A stretch of 64,000 bases of DNA from Anisus vortex (GCA_949126835.1 OX421508.1:11219994-11283993); one strand, 5' to 3'. Counted from the stretch's first letter, positions 34,081-46,095 are shown. The notes: generated by a model from the sequence alone, not told the origin. Numbers and translations: made by a program.

Positions 34081-34309
34081 AAGAAGGTTATGTAGCCAGC
34101 ACTAACATTACTTTCCCTCTAAAGATGTAACGTGTATATCAAACTGGCTAGAATCAATGATAGTTGCCTTAAAGCAAAATAGGGTTCAAATTCGAGTAGT
34201 CTGTGATGGTTATTCAACACTCTTTACCTTGACCACCGCGCAGCTTTCCTGGTTTACAAGAATAATGATTATAAAAAAAAGCCTCTTCATATTTTTGGGG
34301 CTTTATTTT

Positions 34310-34605
34310 AAATTGCTCTTATCCTCCCACATCACCAGCTTCTGTGTCCACTGCATCCTAGGAGATTATGTGGAAATCACAATGCCCTACCGCCTTGACT
34401 TTACCCCAACTAAAGTCAGGTACCTCATCACAGATGGGTAGATACAGGAACACCCATACAGACCCGGGAACAAATCCTAGCCTCTACCACGATTCGAACT
34501 CAGGACCTTTCGGTACGCCGTAGCCATGGGGAACTGGGGTGAACGCTGCCTTCCTCGGCCTTAGGGATCAATTTAGTCCGACTGGAAAACTTTTTACTTT
34601 ATTCT
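34310..34605. mobile_element. tRNA-derived SINE, copy E, halves in opposite orientation
   Basis: 34310-34520 is antisense: it runs from the body to the B box (cgattcgaactcagg) and reaches ggtacgcc. From about 34521 the sequence is the sense-strand 3' end (aactggggtgaacgctgcc, then gatcaatttagtccgac and a T-rich tail). The two halves meet at a gtacgccgt junction. Confidence 0.8.
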
Positions 34606-35106
34606 CCCACATAATCCACATAACATTCGAACCTAACTTTATAACCCAGTAGGGCGTTTCCGAATCCGTAGGCCTACTTTCATTTTTCTATTCTATACAA
34701 GTGTCGCAAAGAGAAGAAGGAATGAGAAATGAGAAAAGAAAATGAATTGAATCAAATAAATTGGCATTCAAAAAAAAAGAAAACAAGTATAAAAGAAAAC
34801 CTTGCGAGAGTATGTGAAAAGGAGAATGACGTCATTTATGACGCCTGTGAAAGAGAGGTTAACACGGGCAGGGTGGGGGGAGGGAGTGGGTGCTTAAGTC
34901 ACGATTACATTTTTCAATGCTGGATTAGCATATTATAGAAAGGAGGTGTGCGCATTTTATTTTTTTAATTTGAGACGAGGGTTAATATTTATTTCATTTC
35001 TTTATTCCACATTTTGACATTCAAAGTCACGTGTTTATTGCTGTATTTTTTCCTAATGAATATACATGTATTTTGTTAGAAGTTTTTTCTCGATAGTCTG
35101 AATCTA
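34606..35106. other. Non-coding; nothing recognised
   Basis: Purine-rich around 34700-34900. No domain in the short frames. Confidence 0.5.
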
Positions 35107-36055
35107 ATATCTATTTATCAACTTTCTGTCTATCTATCTGTCTATCTATCTGTCTATCTATATGTCTATCTATCTGTCTATCTATATATCTATCTGTCTG
35201 TCTATCTGTCTATCTATATGTTTATCTATATGTCTATCTATCTGTCCATCTATCTGTCTATCTATCTGTCTATCTGTGTATCAATCTGTCTATCTATATG
35301 TCTGTCTATCTATCTGTCTATCTATCTGTCTATCTATCTGTCTATCTATCTGTCTATATATCTGTCTATCTATATGTCTATCTATCTGTCTATCTATATG
35401 TCTATCTATATGTCTATCTATATGTCTATCTATCTGTCTATCTATCTGTCTATCTATATGTCTATCTATCTGTCTATCTATATGTCTATCTATATGTCTA
35501 TCTATCTGTCTATCTATCTGTCTATCTATATGTTTATCTATATGTCTATCTATCTGTCCATCTATCTGTGTATCAATCTGTCTATCTATATGTCTGTCTA
35601 TCTATCTGTCTATCTATCTGTCTATCTATCTGTCTATCTATCTGTCTATATATCTGTCTATCTATATGTCTATCTATCTGTCTATCTATATGTCTATCTA
35701 TATGTCTATCTATCTGTCTATCTATCTGTCTATCTATATGTCTATCTATCTGTCTATCTATATGTCTATCTATATGTCTATCTATCTGTCTATCTATCTG
35801 TCTATCTATATGTTTATCTATATGTCTATCTATCTGTCCATCTATCTGTGTATCAATCTGTCTATCTATATGTCTATCTATCTGTCTATCTATCTGTCTA
35901 TCTATCTGTCTATCTATCTGTCTATCTATCTGTCTATCTATCTGTCTATCTATCTGTCTATCTATATGTCTATCTATCTGTCTATCTATATGTCTATCTA
36001 TCTGTCTGTCTATATGTCTATCTATATGTGTCTATCTATCTGTCTATCTATCTGT
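35107..36055. repeat. (TCTA/TCTG)n array, 950 bp, with about 280-bp higher-order unit
   Basis: Marker variants tgtatcaatctg (35276, 35568, 35848) and tatgtttatc (about 35218, 35529, 35810) recur together at 280-310-bp spacing, showing three block copies. All three plus-strand frames are open through it because tcta/tctg units rarely create stops. Confidence 0.95.
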
Positions 36056-36089
36056 TACCATAAGTAAGGTAGCTGAAACATTTCCCCAG

Positions 36090-36490
36090 CCAAGACACAC
36101 TAATGGGGCACAGTTCGAATCCTGGTGAAGGCTTTGGTTTGTTCCCGTATACTTAGGGTGTATCTTATCTTATAAGTTTACAGACGTTCCTTCTAGATAG
36201 AAGATTGTTACGTCCACCAGGACCGAAACTCCTGCAGGGTGACAGGGATCCGTCGGTGGCAGGGCTAGAACCCGCGACCTGTCAGTTGGTATTTGGTTGA
36301 CAGTCCGGCGAACTAACCGCTGGACCAGCCGGCTTCCCATTTGTATACTCGGCTCTAAAGGGTAGCCTACCTTAGTAGTTGTAGTAAGGTGGCTGGGCAT
36401 TGTGCTGGCCACGCATTTGCTTTGTACGCCTTGATACACACGGAAACTTGTGAACGCTGCTTCACAAGCCCAACGGATCAACTTTCACTA
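36090..36490 (+). mobile_element. tRNA-derived SINE, copy F, split by another SINE
   Basis: B box gttcgaatcctgg at about 36113 and the first part of the body up to about 36160; the body resumes at about 36342 (tatactcggctctaaag) and ends gatcaactttcacta. The A box is not recognisable. The interruption is the SINE at 36161-36337. Confidence 0.78.
36161..36337 (-). mobile_element. Second tRNA-derived SINE family with a LINE-like tail
   Basis: On the minus strand: A-box-like tggtccagcggttagttcgc, B-box-like gggttctagccc, a short body (gtttcggtcctggtggacg), then cttctatctagaagg, acgtctgtaa and (aagat)n. The last 40-45 bases match the 3' ends of the CR1-like LINE copies in this window. Confidence 0.8.
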
Positions 36491-36905
36491 GTTCATTGTG
36501 TGGCCAGCGCAACGCTTGTTCGCCATGTTTACATATCACGCGTGATCCAGATACACCCAGGCACCAAGTTTTGAATAAGGACTTTTGTATGGCCTCAACT
36601 GAGGCTTTTTTTTAAACGATTTTAACAAAATACATGGTATGAAGACAAATTATGGTGTAACAGAATAAAAGATATACGCCTATATAACCATTTTACATTA
36701 AATCAAGATGTCAGTTCATAGAATATGAACAAAAATAAACCCACCCAACCATAAAGACATTATTATAAAGGCTGCAACCTTCCCACATAAACCTGATCAA
36801 GATAACAGCTTGCAATAGTCCAACCCCTAATGGATCATAACATTCCAGAGAAATGCAGCCAAGGATCAGATAACCATCCAATTGGAATTTAAATTTTAAA
36901 TATGC
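36491..36905. other. Non-coding; nothing recognised
   Basis: AT-rich, no recognised element. Confidence 0.5.
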
Positions 36906-36909
36906 ATAT

Positions 36910-37582
36910 TGTTACGTCCACAATCCCCTTGTGGCCAGAGCTGTGTAGATCTTGCTGATAATTCTCGTTAGTCCTAGGGGAGACTTTAATTATTAGTATT
37001 TATGTTTCAGTATTACACGAACTCTTCTTATAGTCCTGGGCACAAATTCAGTATTTGTATTCCAACATTTCCTTTCTTGTAAATTATGGTAGTAGATAAA
37101 TCTTATAGTAATGTATACAACACAATAGGATAGTAACTTGACAAAGAAGCTTCAGTGTAACTGTTGTTGATAGTTTATTTCAGGTGGTATGTTCAATATA
37201 TACAATATATCTATTATGTACAGTTAGAATAAAATAGTGCAAACACAAACGTTCAAAGGAACATATTTTGAAACTCTCTGTCTTTCAGACAAAACAAATC
37301 ATTAAATACTATCCGAGTGGTGCAAGGGACAGACCCACTACCAGTAGGGGTGAAAATCATGGTAACATTACAAAACTCATAACAAAACGATATGAACTTC
37401 CCCTATTAAATAATGAGTCGTTCCCAGACTCTGAGAATTTGAGATCAACACAGAATCCCAGCATTACCTAGAACTTTTCGTTTTCCTACTAAACGTCCTA
37501 ATATCGCGTGTAGTAAGAAAAGAGAGAGAGAGGAGAATAAACATTGCGTGTTCCAATTCTTGGAAAAACAATATACATGACA
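36910..37582 (+). mobile_element. Solo LTR, 673 bp, copy 1
   Basis: Starts tgttacgtccacaatcccc and ends atacatgaca, flanked by the 4-bp duplication atat (36906-36909 and 37583-37586). About 97% similar by eye to 54161-54830. Strand is arbitrary. Confidence 0.9.
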
Positions 37583-37700
37583 ATATCTTCCCCATTGAAT
37601 TCATGGCCCTTGGCTTATTAAAGTGTTTTGGTGTGTGTGTGTGTCTCATTCGACTTTGATCAACTCTCAAAGAAAAATTCGTTCTTTTCTTGTATTTTAA

Positions 37701-37773
37701 CCCTTCCCGTACCCACCTACTTCTATCTATGCTGCCTTCAGTTCCGCTATATACGCGCCCGGGACTGTAAGGG
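37701..37773 (-). mobile_element. 73-bp piggyBac-like MITE, copy 2
   Basis: TTAA at 37697-37700 and 37774-37777. Same length as the other copies, in inverse orientation, one or two base differences. Confidence 0.78.
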
Positions 37774-38034
37774 TTAACATTGTGCAATAAAAAATTGTTT
37801 ATAAATACAAACTCCATTAGCTAGTTGAAGAGGATCTGTTGATTGTCATTGTTTGGACAAGTTGGGGTTTCCACATTCTTCTCTTTTGTTTCCGCCCACG
37901 GAAGTAGTAGGCCCCCCTCTCCCCTCCTTATTTTATTCGTAGTTGGTTTTTGTGCCTATGAACAAATGTATGTTGACTTGGTTTTAAATAATGAATTGTT
38001 CCTTTCTTTCTTGAAATAAATAAATGATTTAGAT

Positions 38035-38232
38035 CGGAGATCGGCAACCGTTTGATAATAGTGTGCCAAAGCGGGATTTGTAATTCCTTCAGCGTGCCAA
38101 CTGCCTGACTGAAAGTCATTCGGATCTAGCCCTAAATGTCTTGTAGAAGAGACTTGAATAGCCCTTTGGAGGTCACTGAACAATTCTCTGCGTGCCAAGA
38201 CTGGCACGCGTGCAGTAGGTTGCGGACCCCTG
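38035..38232 (-). mobile_element. Charlie-like hAT MITE, 198 bp
   Basis: Ends cggagatcggcaacc and, on the right, gcggacccctg. Flanks atttagat (38027-38034) and ctttagat (38233-38240) agree at 7 of 8 positions. Confidence 0.87.
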
Positions 38233-38338
38233 CTTTAGATGTTCCAATAATACTTTTTTGTTTTCAACGTCTTCCAAACTTTTATTTTCGTGATATAGTT
38301 GCTTCTTTATGACCCGATAACAGTGTTATCGACTACAG

Positions 38339-38541
38339 CAGTAATCGACAGCCTACGGCATGCGTGCCAGGCTTGGCAGGCAGAGCAATTTTCGATGGCA
38401 CGCGGAAGATTATTTCAAGTCTCTTATACAAGAAATAGAGTTTTGGACAGGGGATAATTTTAGGCTGTTGGCACGCTGAATAAATTAGAAATCCTACACT
38501 GGCACACTGGCACAGTATTATCAAAAGATTGTCGATTCCTG
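38339..38541 (+). mobile_element. Charlie-like hAT MITE, 203 bp
   Basis: Interior motifs ggctgttggcacgctgaat and ggcacacactggcac-like segment. Flanks gactacag and gcctacac agree at 6 of 8. It lies 106 bp from the opposite-strand copy at 38035-38232. Confidence 0.84.
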
Positions 38542-38549
38542 GCCTACAC

Positions 38550-39105
38550 CAACCTGTACCCGGTAGTTACATAAAACATGTAGTGATATACATTGAATGT
38601 TTACATATTATAGAACAAATTAAAAATGGCATCATGCATAAAGCGCTACTCATAACAATTAGTCTTCGTATGCGATTTACATTTACCTTATGTTAATAAA
38701 ATAAATCGAACAAATATGTTTTTAATTTCGCTTTTTAAAATGTTAATTTTATCCAGACTATATGCTTGTTTAATTGTGTTTCGGAAGCTAACTCCACCAC
38801 AGAGGTGCTAGGACGCTGTAGGAGCGAGCTGCAAGTGTTTATCTTTGTACTTTTGGTACATTGATGATTGATGAATTTTGTTTGAACGCAGTCCTGTTTT
38901 CTCTGATGGGTGTAGCTTAACCATGGATCTGATGTACTGTGAAGTGTCCATGAAAACATTTTATAGAGCTTAGTCAGAACTTTGAATTTTATCCTAAGTT
39001 TTATAGTAATGATGTACCGGTACTCGAAGACTGTACTAAAGTTGTGTTGAAATACCCTAAAATACCCACTTGAATGGAAATATTGTGTTCTAGGTCTAGC
39101 GCTAG
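38550..39105. other. Non-coding; nothing recognised
   Basis: AT-rich. The minus-strand stretch 38735-38959 has an antisense LINE-like look (repeated Phe/Leu and a Trp) but no motif I can name. Confidence 0.45.
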
Positions 39106-39110
39106 TAGAT

Positions 39111-40188
39111 TGTCGTAGGTGGTTTGAATTTTGGCCTTACAGACACGTCAGGGTGCAGTAATGTGTACTCACACCCCCGGCTGGTCTAGTCAAGGAGTAT
39201 GGCGCTATTGCAGTAATTGGTTATATATCGCAAAATTTATATTTCCATCAACTATTATTGATATGAGTAGGGCGGATTCACCAGCTTGCTACTTTCTTTA
39301 ATATATCATCGGCCACACAGAACACATAGACTAATAGAACTATAAAAACAGTTAATAACTTGTGATGAATTACATCTATCTCCAGTTTATTGATTGAAAA
39401 CAAAAGTACTAATGTCAAATATCGGATGATCTGATGTAACAAATGCAAACTAAATCACTAAGTTGTGCAGGTGAAAATAGTGGAAATATTTAGTGAAATT
39501 AAACTAGACTGGCTATACTAGCAGGGTATCACCTCCCCGCACCAATACCGAGAGATGTTTCCTATAAGGAGTCTCTCAGATGCACTGAAGAACTTTCAGT
39601 GTAAATGTCCTATTTTATATCTCGAATAATTCTGGTTGGACAACCCGGAACACGTGACTAAACAGGACCGTTTGATTGGCCAACATTGAACAGTTTCCTT
39701 AAAGACACTAGGGGGGGGGGGGAGAATATCAATGGCCAGCCTAACAATAACAGACTGAGTTTCCAAACTATAATTGTGGAGGGGACCCTTTCTGGGCATT
39801 TGACACTATCCGAAATCTATAACCGTGGTCACTTTACATGGCAATTATGTCATAAACCTGCCAGGAAAGAGGGGAAGGACTGGTGCAGTAGGAAATGAAT
39901 GGGTCAGTTTAGTCTCTGGGTGTGGTCTTATCTCAAAACTGAACAAAGACAGGGCTATTGTATTGGTTTCTTTACTGAGTATCTGAAAGGACAATGTCAC
40001 TTTTAAACACAATAAAAGATCCAAGGGCTGGAGGGGAAGGAAAGGGAGGGGCATTGAGGTTGGGCCTCCAATCTCAGTTATCTTACACCACCTAGAGGGT
40101 CAAGGAGACGGTAAAATCTCGACCTATAATTTTAAAATCTTCAAACATCGAATTCCTTAGTTTAAAAATAAATGTGACGAGCGTCACA
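39111..40188 (-). repeat. 3' LTR (left copy), 1078 bp
   Basis: On the minus strand starts tgtgacgctcgtcaca and ends cacctacgaca. Contains a run of 12 G (plus strand, 39711-39722). The 70-codon frame repeated in both LTRs has no recognised similarity. Confidence 0.95.
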
Positions 40189-40206
40189 TATCTCCCCTCT
40201 TTTGAG
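40189..40206 (-). other. Polypurine tract
   Basis: On the minus strand caaaagaggggagata abuts the LTR start TGTGAC, a typical plus-strand primer. Confidence 0.87.
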
Positions 40207-43140
40207 ATTTCGCTACGCATGTAACGAAATCTAATAGGACTAATTATAAGACTCAATATGTATTGCGAACCTACAACTGCAAGGGAAGTGCAGGGGTAGT
40301 AGGGAAATAGATGTACATAAATTTAACAATCTACAGTAGTTTACATATCTCAATAGTAAATATAGAAAAATCAAAACAGATAAAGGCATGCAAAAGTAAA
40401 GGCAAAAGAATAAAAAAAAGCTACAAAGATTCATGCATTTATATACAAGCTCACACATTCTTGCAATTTTTGAGTGTCCGATCATATCAACGGATAAGCC
40501 GTGACCAAGAATCAGAGATCAGTCCAGAATATTACACAACTATTATAATATCGACGAGTATTATGAATGTAATGAAGTATATGTTATATTTTAAGAAAGT
40601 ACTGATATATTTATACTCATGTGTTTTTGTTTGTTGTTAAACGAACCGTTAAAAGTAACCGCGAATAAATGACTCGAAGAGAAAACTAAATAAAATGTAT
40701 TCCTTATGACATTCCTTGTCGTAAGTTACGCGTATTAGGGACAACATAATAAGCTTATCCAAATCAAAGTTGGCGGTAGATAATTGAGCTATATTTAATT
40801 ACTTTGAGTTTTCCATCGGACCTCGATTATTGTGAGACTTTAGAGAGGGGGGGGGGGGGCGTAAGCAGTGAGCATTAGACTCAATTAGAGTTGCGCTAAA
40901 CACAACAGACAAGTTATTTACAGCAGCATGGGGCGCGAATTTTCGTTACTTTTATCTCCCTACTTTGGAGAGTGTATAGACCTTCAAACTATTGAACTAG
41001 AGACTAAGTGTTAAATTGACAGATGGTTTTTTCTTCTTGTATGATTGACTAATACCTTTCAAGTAAATAGATCTAGGTTTAGCGAAATTATTACATAGGC
41101 ATATTATACATTTATTTTTCTAGTAACGAAATTCTTTCAAGGTATATCATACTATTATCCCCGTAGAGGCGGTACCTGGCTAATGGCATTCTATTTTTCT
41201 TTTCTAAGAAAGGTCCTACTTGTTTGCCAAACAAGTTAGGGGCGAATGGGGTCGGCGAATTTAGTTTAAATCCCTCTGTGACCGACTGCAAAATACTGGA
41301 TGCGAAACCGAGTAGCTATAGTAAGCGTACATTTCAATGTGTTGATTTAATCATGACCGGCGTTTGCTTAATACGAGCACGTTTTAGTTCAGTGACGTAA
41401 GCATAAATAAATTTCCTTAGAAATTTCTGGGGCCCTATGAGCATTATATACGTAAAGATAGCGGAGTCTTGTGTAAGACATAACATTCTGAGATAATTGC
41501 CAATTGTGGCGATTTCTGAACAGCGGCGGTAATTACGGTACACCATAGGCATAGGTTACACTATGCGGGCCATACAAACTGCAATTGACGTATGGTTGGA
41601 GCTTAAACAGACCTGGAAAGTGATATATTTTTGGGTTGTTGTTTTGTTTAAAAGTGAATTCGCAGTCTCACACCCTGATTCAGTGACTAGCACTCAATTT
41701 ATATCCCAAGGTATCCCGATAAACTCGCTATGCACCTACATTTCTGTGAGGGGGAATTCCCACATAGTCAATAAAGGGGAGGGGTCTATTTCCGTTTCAG
41801 GTGACAATGCCATGTCTTCACAACAGTGGCGTCTGGCCTAAATACATCATATAGACAATGGGATACAGTGTGGTCCCTTCAATGGCTACGGCAATTGTAA
41901 ACTTCCTTGGAAGCGGCGGATAGGCGAAGCGGATAATTGCTCATTTTACTTTCCGTTAGCGAGTGTGCTTTCTACGGAGGGCGTTAAATATAGCCACCTG
42001 TGTGGACTCAGATTAAAATATCCAGCCGAAGCTTGGACGCGAATAAATGGGCGAGTTATAATAGTCTCCCCTGTGTTTCGGAGGGCGGGGACAGCAGGTA
42101 GCTGCCCGGGGCTGAGTGCGATTTGGTGCGGGGGGGTGATGCGGGGTTAGTTATTGTTCTTGTCCTATCATGCGGTGCCCTTTGTCGTCCGCCTCCGAGT
42201 GTACTCGATTAGTTAGGGGTTAGCGATAACATATTTACTAGTTTGCTTGGTCCTAAACATTTCTTACCTAAACCATAACAACATATAATTCTTCCCCACC
42301 GATTTGAACTTACAACCTGGTTATAAGGCTGCCCATTTGCTTCCACCGTGTTCATTACACTGGGCTATGGTAGGCCACTTGGTAAGGGGTTTGGCCCGAT
42401 TAACAGGTGCCAATATGGGGCCGACTATGCTAAGTCGGTGTGGACACCAATGTAGGTCTCACTCCTATCATTGACGACCACGGGAAGGTGGTTTTTATGG
42501 GTCGGTGTTAAGGGAAATGTTGACTTACATGGTCGGTGAGTGTTTAGGGTTGCCCTGTTGGGGCGCTATTGTTGATGGGGAGGCGAGTGGGCTGTACATT
42601 TGCGATTTATATGTTGCGTCCTGTTGAGGACAATTTCTATGCCAGATTAATTGTTCTTTACATTTCTTGTTCTCGGTACGTTCTCTTCAAATGTTAATTT
42701 ACATTTTAAAACCTGTGACGCGTTTCCTATCGTTTTACGGAAAATTATCTCCTACCTTTTTAATGAATGTAAATACTAATAACTCACTGTCAATGAGTCT
42801 TAATAGCTATGTCTTTTATTGAAGACTAAAATTATGTAACTCGTACAACATGATAATAGCTAACTGATTGACTGATCACTGGAAATTGGACACTGACCCA
42901 CCAAGATACAAAAACGAACACTCACCTTGCGTTTTATTGAGACTTTCATTCAAAACCATACACTCTTGATACAGCTGGCTTGTGGTCCAGTGGAGTTAAG
43001 ACTGCGGGCGTTGTATCTTAGGAGGTGAGGTAAGCAGAAAGATGTCTCTACGGCTTGTGACAGGCAGTGAACATGCGAATGTAGGTTAAAAGTGTCGCCT
43101 ATGGTGCCAGGCACATACAGGTGATGTCTGTGTGGAAAAG
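40207..43140. other. Interior of the LTR element, non-coding
   Basis: No retroviral-type motif on either strand. G run of about 13 at 40847. The short frames (for example 41563-41841) are unrelated to known families as far as I can see. Confidence 0.6.
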
Positions 43141-43350
43141 TGCAGGCAGGTGCTGTCCACGGTGCCAAGTGCAGGCAGGTGCTGTCCACGGTGCCAAGTG
43201 CAGGCAGGTGCTGTCCACGGTGCCAAGTGCAGGCAGGTGCTGTCCACGGTGCCAAGTGCATGCAGGTGCTGTCCACGGTGCCAAGTGCAGGCAGGTGCTG
43301 TCCACGGTGCCACGTGCAGGCAGGTGATGTCCACGGTGCCAAGTGCAGGC
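43141..43350. repeat. 29-bp minisatellite, about 7 copies, inside the LTR element
   Basis: Unit tgcaggcaggtgctgtccac plus ggtgccaag. Open in several frames on both strands because of its period and lack of stops; not a gene. Confidence 0.96.
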
Positions 43351-43640
43351 AGATGACGTCTGACTTGATCTGTACTGGCAGAAGACAGGTGTAGGCTAAG
43401 CAGTTTGATATGCTGTCAGGTGAGGGTTCTGTGATCTAAGGTGACAGGTGCAGGCGGGTGACGAGTACAATCAGGTGTTGACAGGAGTAGCGGCTATCAG
43501 GAACGATGTGATGCTGTTTGTAGTGGTTGACGAAGTTGATGTTTGGCGAGCCCCCAGCGATATCTAAGCGTCGATTGTAATATTCATAGCTCCAGAGCGT
43601 TCTTATGTAAGATGTGCATATCTGGCGCTCTTCGGGTTCA

Positions 43641-43661
43641 ATCCGCGGCACGAGCCCACAT
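43641..43661 (-). other. Probable primer-binding site, tRNA-Pro-like
   Basis: Close to the right LTR the minus strand reads tgtgggctcgtgccgcggat, continuing to gaaccc. The complement resembles the T-arm and acceptor end of a tRNA of proline type (ggttcaatcc...gagccca), with an offset of a few bases from the LTR edge. Confidence 0.62.
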
Positions 43662-43664
43662 ATA

Positions 43665-44743
43665 TGTCGTAGGTGGTTTGAATTTTGGCCTTACAGACAC
43701 GTCAGGGTGCAGTAATGTGTACTCACACCCCCGGCTGGTCTAGTCAAGGAGTATGGCGCTATTGCAGTAATTGGTTATATATCGCAAAATTTATATTTCC
43801 ATCAACTATTATTGATATGAGTAGGGCGGATTCACCAGCTTGCTACTTTCTTTAATATATCATCGGCCACACAGAACACATAGACTAATAGAACTATAAA
43901 AACAGTTAATAACTTGTGATGAATTACATCTATCTCCAGTTTATTGATTGAAAACAAAAGTACTAATGTCAAATATCGGATGATCTGATGTAACAAATGC
44001 AAACTACATCACTAAGTTGTGCAGGTGAAAATAGTGGAAATATTTAGTGAAATTAAACTAGACTGGCTATACTAGCAGGGTATCACCTCCCCGCACCAAT
44101 ACCGAGAGATGTTTCCTATAAGGAGTCTCTCAGATGCACTGAAGAACTTTCAGTGTAAATGTCCTATTTTATATCTCGAATAATTCTGGTTGGACAACCC
44201 GGAACACGTGACTAAACAGGACCGTTTGATTGGCCAAAATTGAACAGTTTCCTTAAAGACACTAGGGGGGGGGGGGGAGAATATCAATGGCCAGCCTAAC
44301 AATAACAGACTGAGTTTCCAAACTATAATTGTGGAGGGGACCCTTTCTGGGCATTTGACACTATCCGAAATCTATAACCGTGGTCACTTTACATGGCAAT
44401 TATGTCATAAACCTGCCAGGAAAGAGGGGAAGGACTGGTGCAGTAGGAAATGAATGGGTCAGTTTAGTCTCTGGGTGTGGTCTTATCTCAAAACTGAACA
44501 AAGACAGGGCTATTGTATTGGTTTCTTTACTGAGTATCTGAAAGGACAATGTCACTTTTAAACACAATAAAAGATCCAAGGGCTGGAGGGGAAGGAAAGG
44601 GAGGGGCATTGAGGTTGGGCCTCCAATCTCAGTTATCTTACACCACCTAGAGGGTCAAGGAGACGGTAAAATCTCGACCTATAATTTTAAAATCTTCAAA
44701 CATCGAATTCCTTAGTTTAAAAATAAATGTGACGAGCGTCACA
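43665..44743 (-). repeat. 5' LTR (right copy), 1079 bp
   Basis: Partner of 39111-40188; extra G in the G run at 44265-44277 and two single-base differences (ctacatcac, ccaaaattg). Confidence 0.95.
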
Positions 44744-44748
44744 TAGAT

Positions 44749-45509
44749 CTACAGCACTAGCGTAGACCTACAGCACTAGAATCTAGCACAGATAAAATAA
44801 ACTTTTCTTTACTTTTTGCAACCCAATATTTTTTCATTTGTGGCGCTGTACATGGTGTCGACCCTGCCATTTGAAAAAAAAGTTTAGTTCATTTCTAAAT
44901 ACGTCGTGGCTTTTTCGTAGGTCAACGTTTCAGTAAAAAACAGAATCTTATTTATATCCAATAAAAGTATATTGAACAAATTCTGAGAACCCTTGCCGTG
45001 CACTTGCTTACCTTTTCGGAAATTCCCTTTCAAAGCAAACCCCTTAGGAAATAAAATATAGGATATATAGAAAAAAAAACGTATTTGTTTTAAGCTAAAG
45101 TTTCCAGATTATTTATCTCAATTCTCTTTTTTCTGTCTAATTTGTTATTGTTGCAGTTTTCTTTTAACGTCAATGTTATTTCGTTTTTCTTTGAAGGAAT
45201 GTGTACAGTTGGTTAAACTAAAAAAAACTAGATTTCAATAGACATGTTTTCATTTATTGTGTGTGTGTGGGAGGGTGGATTGGTAATCGCTTTATTACTA
45301 TAAGAAAGGTTTTCTCAAATATGCACATACACAGATGGAAGGTAGATAAATATAATTCAAAAAGATGTATAGCTATTGATAGATATAGCAGAAGATAGTT
45401 CGCTAAAGTACATTATAAATATTATAAGGCATTAAACTCTAATTTACAAATACAACCCAATAACAACCTTTTGCAATGTTCAGATAAACATAAGGACAAA
45501 AAACACATT
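44749..45509. other. Non-coding; nothing recognised
   Basis: Short duplicated segment (agatctacagcactag / gacctacagcactag) right after the target duplication. Otherwise AT-rich. Confidence 0.5.
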
Positions 45510-45735
45510 CCTTAACCCTTATGAGTTATGAGAGAACAAATGCATATAAGTACTCTTTCTTCCCGAGTGGCATTCGGGTATGGGATGGATTGCCTGAACA
45601 AACCAGGAAAACCAGTAACTTAAAATCATTTAAAACATTAATAAAGATGCAAGACTAGACTCGGACCACGGATGAGCGTAGGGCGCAATTTTTTTTTTAT
45701 AGAAGGAGCGTCTGTAATATAAAGTTAAGATAAGA
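45510..45735 (+). mobile_element. 3' end of a CR1-like LINE
   Basis: Best-preserved copy. One frame reads KYSFFPSGIRVWDGLPEQT with a single adjustment, then LKSFKTLIKMQD and a stop. The 3' end has ggagcgtctgtaa and an aagata tail. Confidence 0.72.
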
Positions 45736-45842
45736 AAAAGATATCTATATTTATAACTTGATTGTATAATCAGATAGAAGTTATGAAAGTAAATGTCTAC
45801 ATTGATTTTATATTGCATGTGTATTCCGTTGGAACAAATTGA

Positions 45843-46095
45843 TCCATAGGTACAGTGAAGCAGCGTTCACCAGTTTCTGTGGCCGTACACGGCTTACTAG
45901 GTGATTGTGTGGCCAGCACTATTGTGATCGACCGCCTTTACTTTACCCCAACTAAAACCAGGTACCCATCGGAGCTGGGTAGACTCAGGGGCACCCTCAA
46001 ATCCCGGAGAAAAAAATCTAGCCTGCACCAGGATTCAAACCCAAGACCTTTGGAATGCCAGTTGAACGCGCTGCCGCTCTACTCCGTGACCAATG
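45843..46095 (-). mobile_element. tRNA-derived SINE, copy G
   Basis: Antisense copy: tail side gatccataggtacagtgaag, body caggtacccatcggagctgg, B box ggattcaaaccc (antisense), A-box region ccgctctactccgtgacca. Confidence 0.9.

Larger units (their letters stand above)
39111..44743 (-). mobile_element. Complete LTR element without coding capacity, 5.6 kb
   Basis: LTRs at 39111-40188 and 43665-44743, TSD tagat at 39106-39110 and 44744-44748. Orientation is fixed by a polypurine tract beside the left LTR and a primer-binding site beside the right LTR, both reading on the minus strand. The LTRs differ by two substitutions and one G in a G run. The 3.5-kb interior has no frame resembling gag, protease, reverse transcriptase or integrase. 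It is a non-autonomous element of the kind called LARD in plants, by analogy only. Confidence 0.94.

Noticed and set aside
35162..36128. Three overlapping plus-strand frames of about 280-300 codons
   Set aside because: Tetranucleotide repeat translations in all three phases.
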